Shown: positions 13,508 to 14,540 of the stretch, one piece after another
How the letters are laid out: every line of letters starts with the position of its first letter
How positions within the stretch are numbered: position 1 is the stretch's first letter
From: Alphaproteobacteria bacterium
Lineage (GTDB): Bacteria; Pseudomonadota; Alphaproteobacteria; RF32; CAG-239
Assembly (NCBI GenBank): GCA_900767645.1
Contig: CAAFZY010000006.1
Location: 1-14,540, forward strand
Direction: 5' to 3'
Length of the DNA stretch: 14,540 nt
Position numbers and translations under genes: made by a program
Notes under the pieces: generated by a model
What the model was told of the DNA's origin: nothing
Seen by the model: only the letters and a program-made list of their open reading frames with translations
The model's database searches: none

Positions 13508-13535
13508 ATGTTACAGGTATTTACGTTTCTGTCAA
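13508..13535 (-). promoter_or_regulatory. Promoter of the three-gene envelope glycosylation operon
   Basis: On the minus strand TTGACA (13535-13530), a 16-base spacer and TAACAT (13513-13508) make a good sigma-70 match about 30 nt before the ATG at 13477. It faces away from the tRNA promoter. No CtrA box or PhoP/PmrA-type repeat was recognised nearby. Confidence 0.5.
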
Positions 13536-13560
13536 CATTTGCCGCCGCTCTTTCCACTTA

Positions 13561-13605
13561 TTTTACTTTTTTTAATAAAAAAATATTTTTTATGAGATTT
13601 TTTTA
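13561..13605. promoter_or_regulatory. AT-tract block between divergent promoters, UP-element-like
   Basis: Forty-five bases, almost all A/T, lie directly upstream of the tRNA -35 box. They include a perfect 8-bp inverted repeat (13575-13582 with 13586-13593) around ATA. The position fits an UP element that boosts stable-RNA transcription; it could also bend DNA between the two divergent promoters. Confidence 0.4.
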
Positions 13606-13634
13606 TTGACAACACACTTGTTTGCGGTTATTAA
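13606..13634 (+). promoter_or_regulatory. tRNA-Met promoter
   Basis: A perfect TTGACA (13606-13611), a 17-base spacer and TATTAA (13629-13634) put the start near 13641, about ten bases before the mature tRNA. The AT-rich block upstream could strengthen it. Confidence 0.6.
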
Positions 13635-13650
13635 AGAACACGAATTAAAT

Positions 13651-13727
13651 GGCGGGGTAGCTCAGTTGGTTAGAGCAGAGGAATCATAATCCTTGTGTCG
13701 AGAGTTCGAATCTCCCCCTCGCTACCA
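13651..13727 (+). tRNA. tRNA-Met (anticodon CAT), CCA encoded
   Basis: The 77-nt gene folds as a full cloverleaf. The acceptor stem GGCGGGG pairs with CCTCGCT (with a G-U at positions 1-72 and at 5-68). The D-stem is GCTC/GAGC, the anticodon stem GAGGA/TCCTT with loop ATCATAA giving CAT, and the T-loop TTCGAAT, followed by discriminator A and encoded CCA. The sequence resembles the alphaproteobacterial elongator tRNA-Met rather than the initiator (no three G-C pairs in the anticodon stem) or the Ile-CAT type, though the last cannot be excluded by eye. The T-stem (GAGAG/CTCCC) has one A-C mismatch at pair 50-64. It has its own promoter and a terminator just downstream. Confidence 0.93.
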
Positions 13728-13735
13728 TCAAAACC

Positions 13736-13769
13736 AAGGCTTTCAGTTTCACGGGAAGCCTTTTTGTTT
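13736..13769 (+). terminator. Rho-independent terminator after tRNA-Met
   Basis: AAGGCTTTC (13736-13744) pairs with GGAAGCCTT (13754-13762), a 9-bp stem with one G-U, and is followed by TTTGTTT. It starts nine bases after the tRNA CCA end. ruvX starts ten bases beyond it, so ruvX depends on read-through or on an unseen promoter. Confidence 0.75.
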
Positions 13770-13778
13770 AAGGCGAAT

Positions 13779-14237
13779 ATGGATTTTACGGAATTTAAAC
13801 AGCAATTAAAGCCTTACAAAGCGCTTTTAGGGTTTGATTACGGCGAAAAACGCTTAGGCGTTGCCGTATCTGACTTGATGCGCACCATTGCCACTCCGCA
13901 AAAAATAATTTACCGCCGCACTTTTGAACAAGATATGGCGGAAATAAAAAAAATCATCACCGAAAAAGAAGTTTGCGGCATAATTTACGGTCTTCCGTTG
14001 CAAATGAACGGACAAGAAGGTGAAATTGCCAAGCTGGTGCGTCAATTTGCCGATAAAGTATATGCTCGAACCAATCTTCCGTTTGCCTTTTGGGACGAAC
14101 GCCTCTCTTCATCGGCGGTTGAAAGCTTTTTAATTAAAGAAGCCGATATGTCGCGCGCCAAACGCAAAAAAGTGCTTGACGCTTCCGCCGCCGCTTATAT
14201 TTTGCAAGGCGCGCTTGACGTTTTAAGCCGAATGTAA
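13779..14237 (+). CDS. ruvX: RuvX/YqgF family: putative Holliday junction resolvase / pre-16S rRNA nuclease
   Basis: YqgF (RuvX) is an RNase H-fold nuclease essential in many bacteria, implicated in 16S rRNA 5'-end processing and once proposed as a Holliday junction resolvase. The 152-residue protein is of normal length. It has GFDYGEKRLGVAVSD (18-32, with catalytic Asp20), GLPLQMNG (71-78), FWDERLSS (104-111) and DASAAAYILQ (134-143, with Asp134). The acidic residues expected for metal binding are all present. I chose the ATG at 13779 (AAGG five bases upstream); an in-frame ATG at 13695 lies inside the tRNA. The gene stands alone between the tRNA terminator and a repeat, and converges with the partial minus-strand gene at 14350. 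Confidence 0.93.
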   Translation: MDFTEFKQQLKPYKALLGFDYGEKRLGVAVSDLMRTIATPQKIIYRRTFEQDMAEIKKIITEKEVCGIIYGLPLQMNGQEGEIAKLVRQFADKVYARTNLPFAFWDERLSSSAVESFLIKEADMSRAKRKKVLDASAAAYILQGALDVLSRM

Positions 14238-14277
14238 TTTCGGTATTAGCACTTATAAAATTAACAGCATAACAAAA

Positions 14278-14342
14278 TTTCACTCCTGAGGAGGGGGCGG
14301 CGTAACACCGACGGGGTGGTGAAAAATACAACATATGCACAG
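14278..14342. repeat. Dispersed stem-loop repeat, copy 2
   Basis: This is the partner of 1461-1522. TTTCAC (14278-14283) and GTGAAA (14319-14324) form terminal inverted repeats enclosing two smaller hairpins: CTCCTGAGGAG (14283-14293) and an imperfect one around GGCGTAACACC. It lies in the 112-bp gap between the convergent ends of ruvX and the partial minus-strand gene, where it could act as a bidirectional transcription barrier. No coding is seen. Confidence 0.7.
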
Positions 14343-14349
14343 ATACAGT

Positions 14350-14540
14350 TTATTCTCTTCCGACATTGTTGTTGGTTTTGGTGTTTTGATGACGAGCCGG
14401 TTGTTGTGATGGAGTGTTTTTATTATCTTCCGACCTTATCGCGCGGACGGTATCGCGCATATTATCAAGCCCCGCCTGCAACCGATTTCTGTCTTTTTCC
14501 GTCATGCATTGCTTATATTTTTGGTATTCTTCCCGTATAG
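14350..14540 (-). CDS. C-terminal end of an unknown minus-strand protein (partial)
   Basis: The minus-strand frame is open from the window edge to TAA at 14350-14352, giving 62 residues. It is highly charged and helical (IREEYQKYKQCMTEKDRNRL, then QAGLDNMRDTVRAIRSEDN) and ends in a Gln/Asn/Thr-rich disordered tail (QQPARHQNTKTNNNVGRE). The heptad-like spacing suggests coiled coil. The gene converges with ruvX. The composition looks much more protein-like than the cysteine/aromatic-rich plus-strand reading of the same bases. It is not recognised, and the main domain lies outside the window. Confidence 0.55.
   Translation of the reverse strand, partial: IREEYQKYKQCMTEKDRNRLQAGLDNMRDTVRAIRSEDNKNTPSQQPARHQNTKTNNNVGRE

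Noticed and set aside
13695..13778. An N-terminal extension of RuvX starting at 13695.
   Set aside because: The ATG and following codons lie within the tRNA-Met gene and its terminator. The start at 13779 has a ribosome binding site and gives the normal family length.
14228..14243. CCGAA/TTCGG inverted repeat over the ruvX stop, considered as a terminator.
   Set aside because: Only five base pairs and no T-run follows, so support is too weak.
14316..14540. A plus-strand reading frame at the right edge.
   Set aside because: Its product is rich in Cys, Phe and Tyr and lacks pattern, and its start lies in the dispersed repeat. The minus strand of the same bases gives a believable charged helical protein end.

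Overview
The window looks like chromosome of an AT-rich alphaproteobacterium, probably host-associated or gut-type. The strongest evidence is a full-length CcrM-type GANTC adenine methyltransferase with a C-terminal RAMA domain. Its upstream region carries clustered GANTC sites and a CtrA-like box. LexA, RlmE and the tRNA-Met also fit Alphaproteobacteria. From memory, the prepilin-like protein with a G/RSMVEMLGVL signature resembles those of uncultured gut alphaproteobacteria; this is a weak placement. No phage, IS element, CRISPR array or plasmid gene is visible.

Layout, left to right. (1) 1-1405, plus strand: the 3' part of lexA, then an eight-repeat ankyrin protein 14 nt downstream. (2) 1406-2333, plus: a dispersed repeat copy, a leader with a hairpin that buries a Shine-Dalgarno sequence, and a prepilin-like gene. 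(3) 2335-4244, minus: an RsmB/NOP-type rRNA m5C methyltransferase and an unknown soluble protein with its own promoter and terminator. (4) 4316-8145, minus: a tight cluster transcribed ccrM, ppx/gppA-1, ppx/gppA-2, rlmE, with a 6-nt gap and overlaps of 29 and 44 nt. (5) 8272-9725, minus: a HAD-IIA family protein lacking the catalytic Asp, and a membrane-anchored unknown protein. (6) 9783-13477, minus: three coupled envelope genes, namely a PMT/ArnT-like membrane glycosyltransferase, a GtrB/ArnC-like polyprenyl-phosphate glycosyltransferase, and a YdjC/ChbG deacetylase fused to a GtrA flippase-like domain. (7) 13478-14540: divergent promoters, tRNA-Met with its terminator, ruvX, a second copy of the dispersed repeat, and the 3' end of an unknown minus-strand gene.

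The most interesting system is region 6. Together the genes supply every step expected for making an undecaprenyl-phosphate-linked N-acetylated sugar, deacetylating it, flipping it and transferring the amino sugar to an envelope acceptor. This parallels the Francisella FlmF2-NaxD-FlmK galactosamine/lipid A pathway, but with deacetylase and flippase-like domain in one polypeptide. Regulation is the second theme. ccrM sits behind three GANTC sites in 42 bp plus a CtrA-like box, in a window where GANTC is otherwise sparse. The prepilin leader contains a 15-bp hairpin covering its ribosome binding site. All assignments come from reading the sequence; no database search was run.
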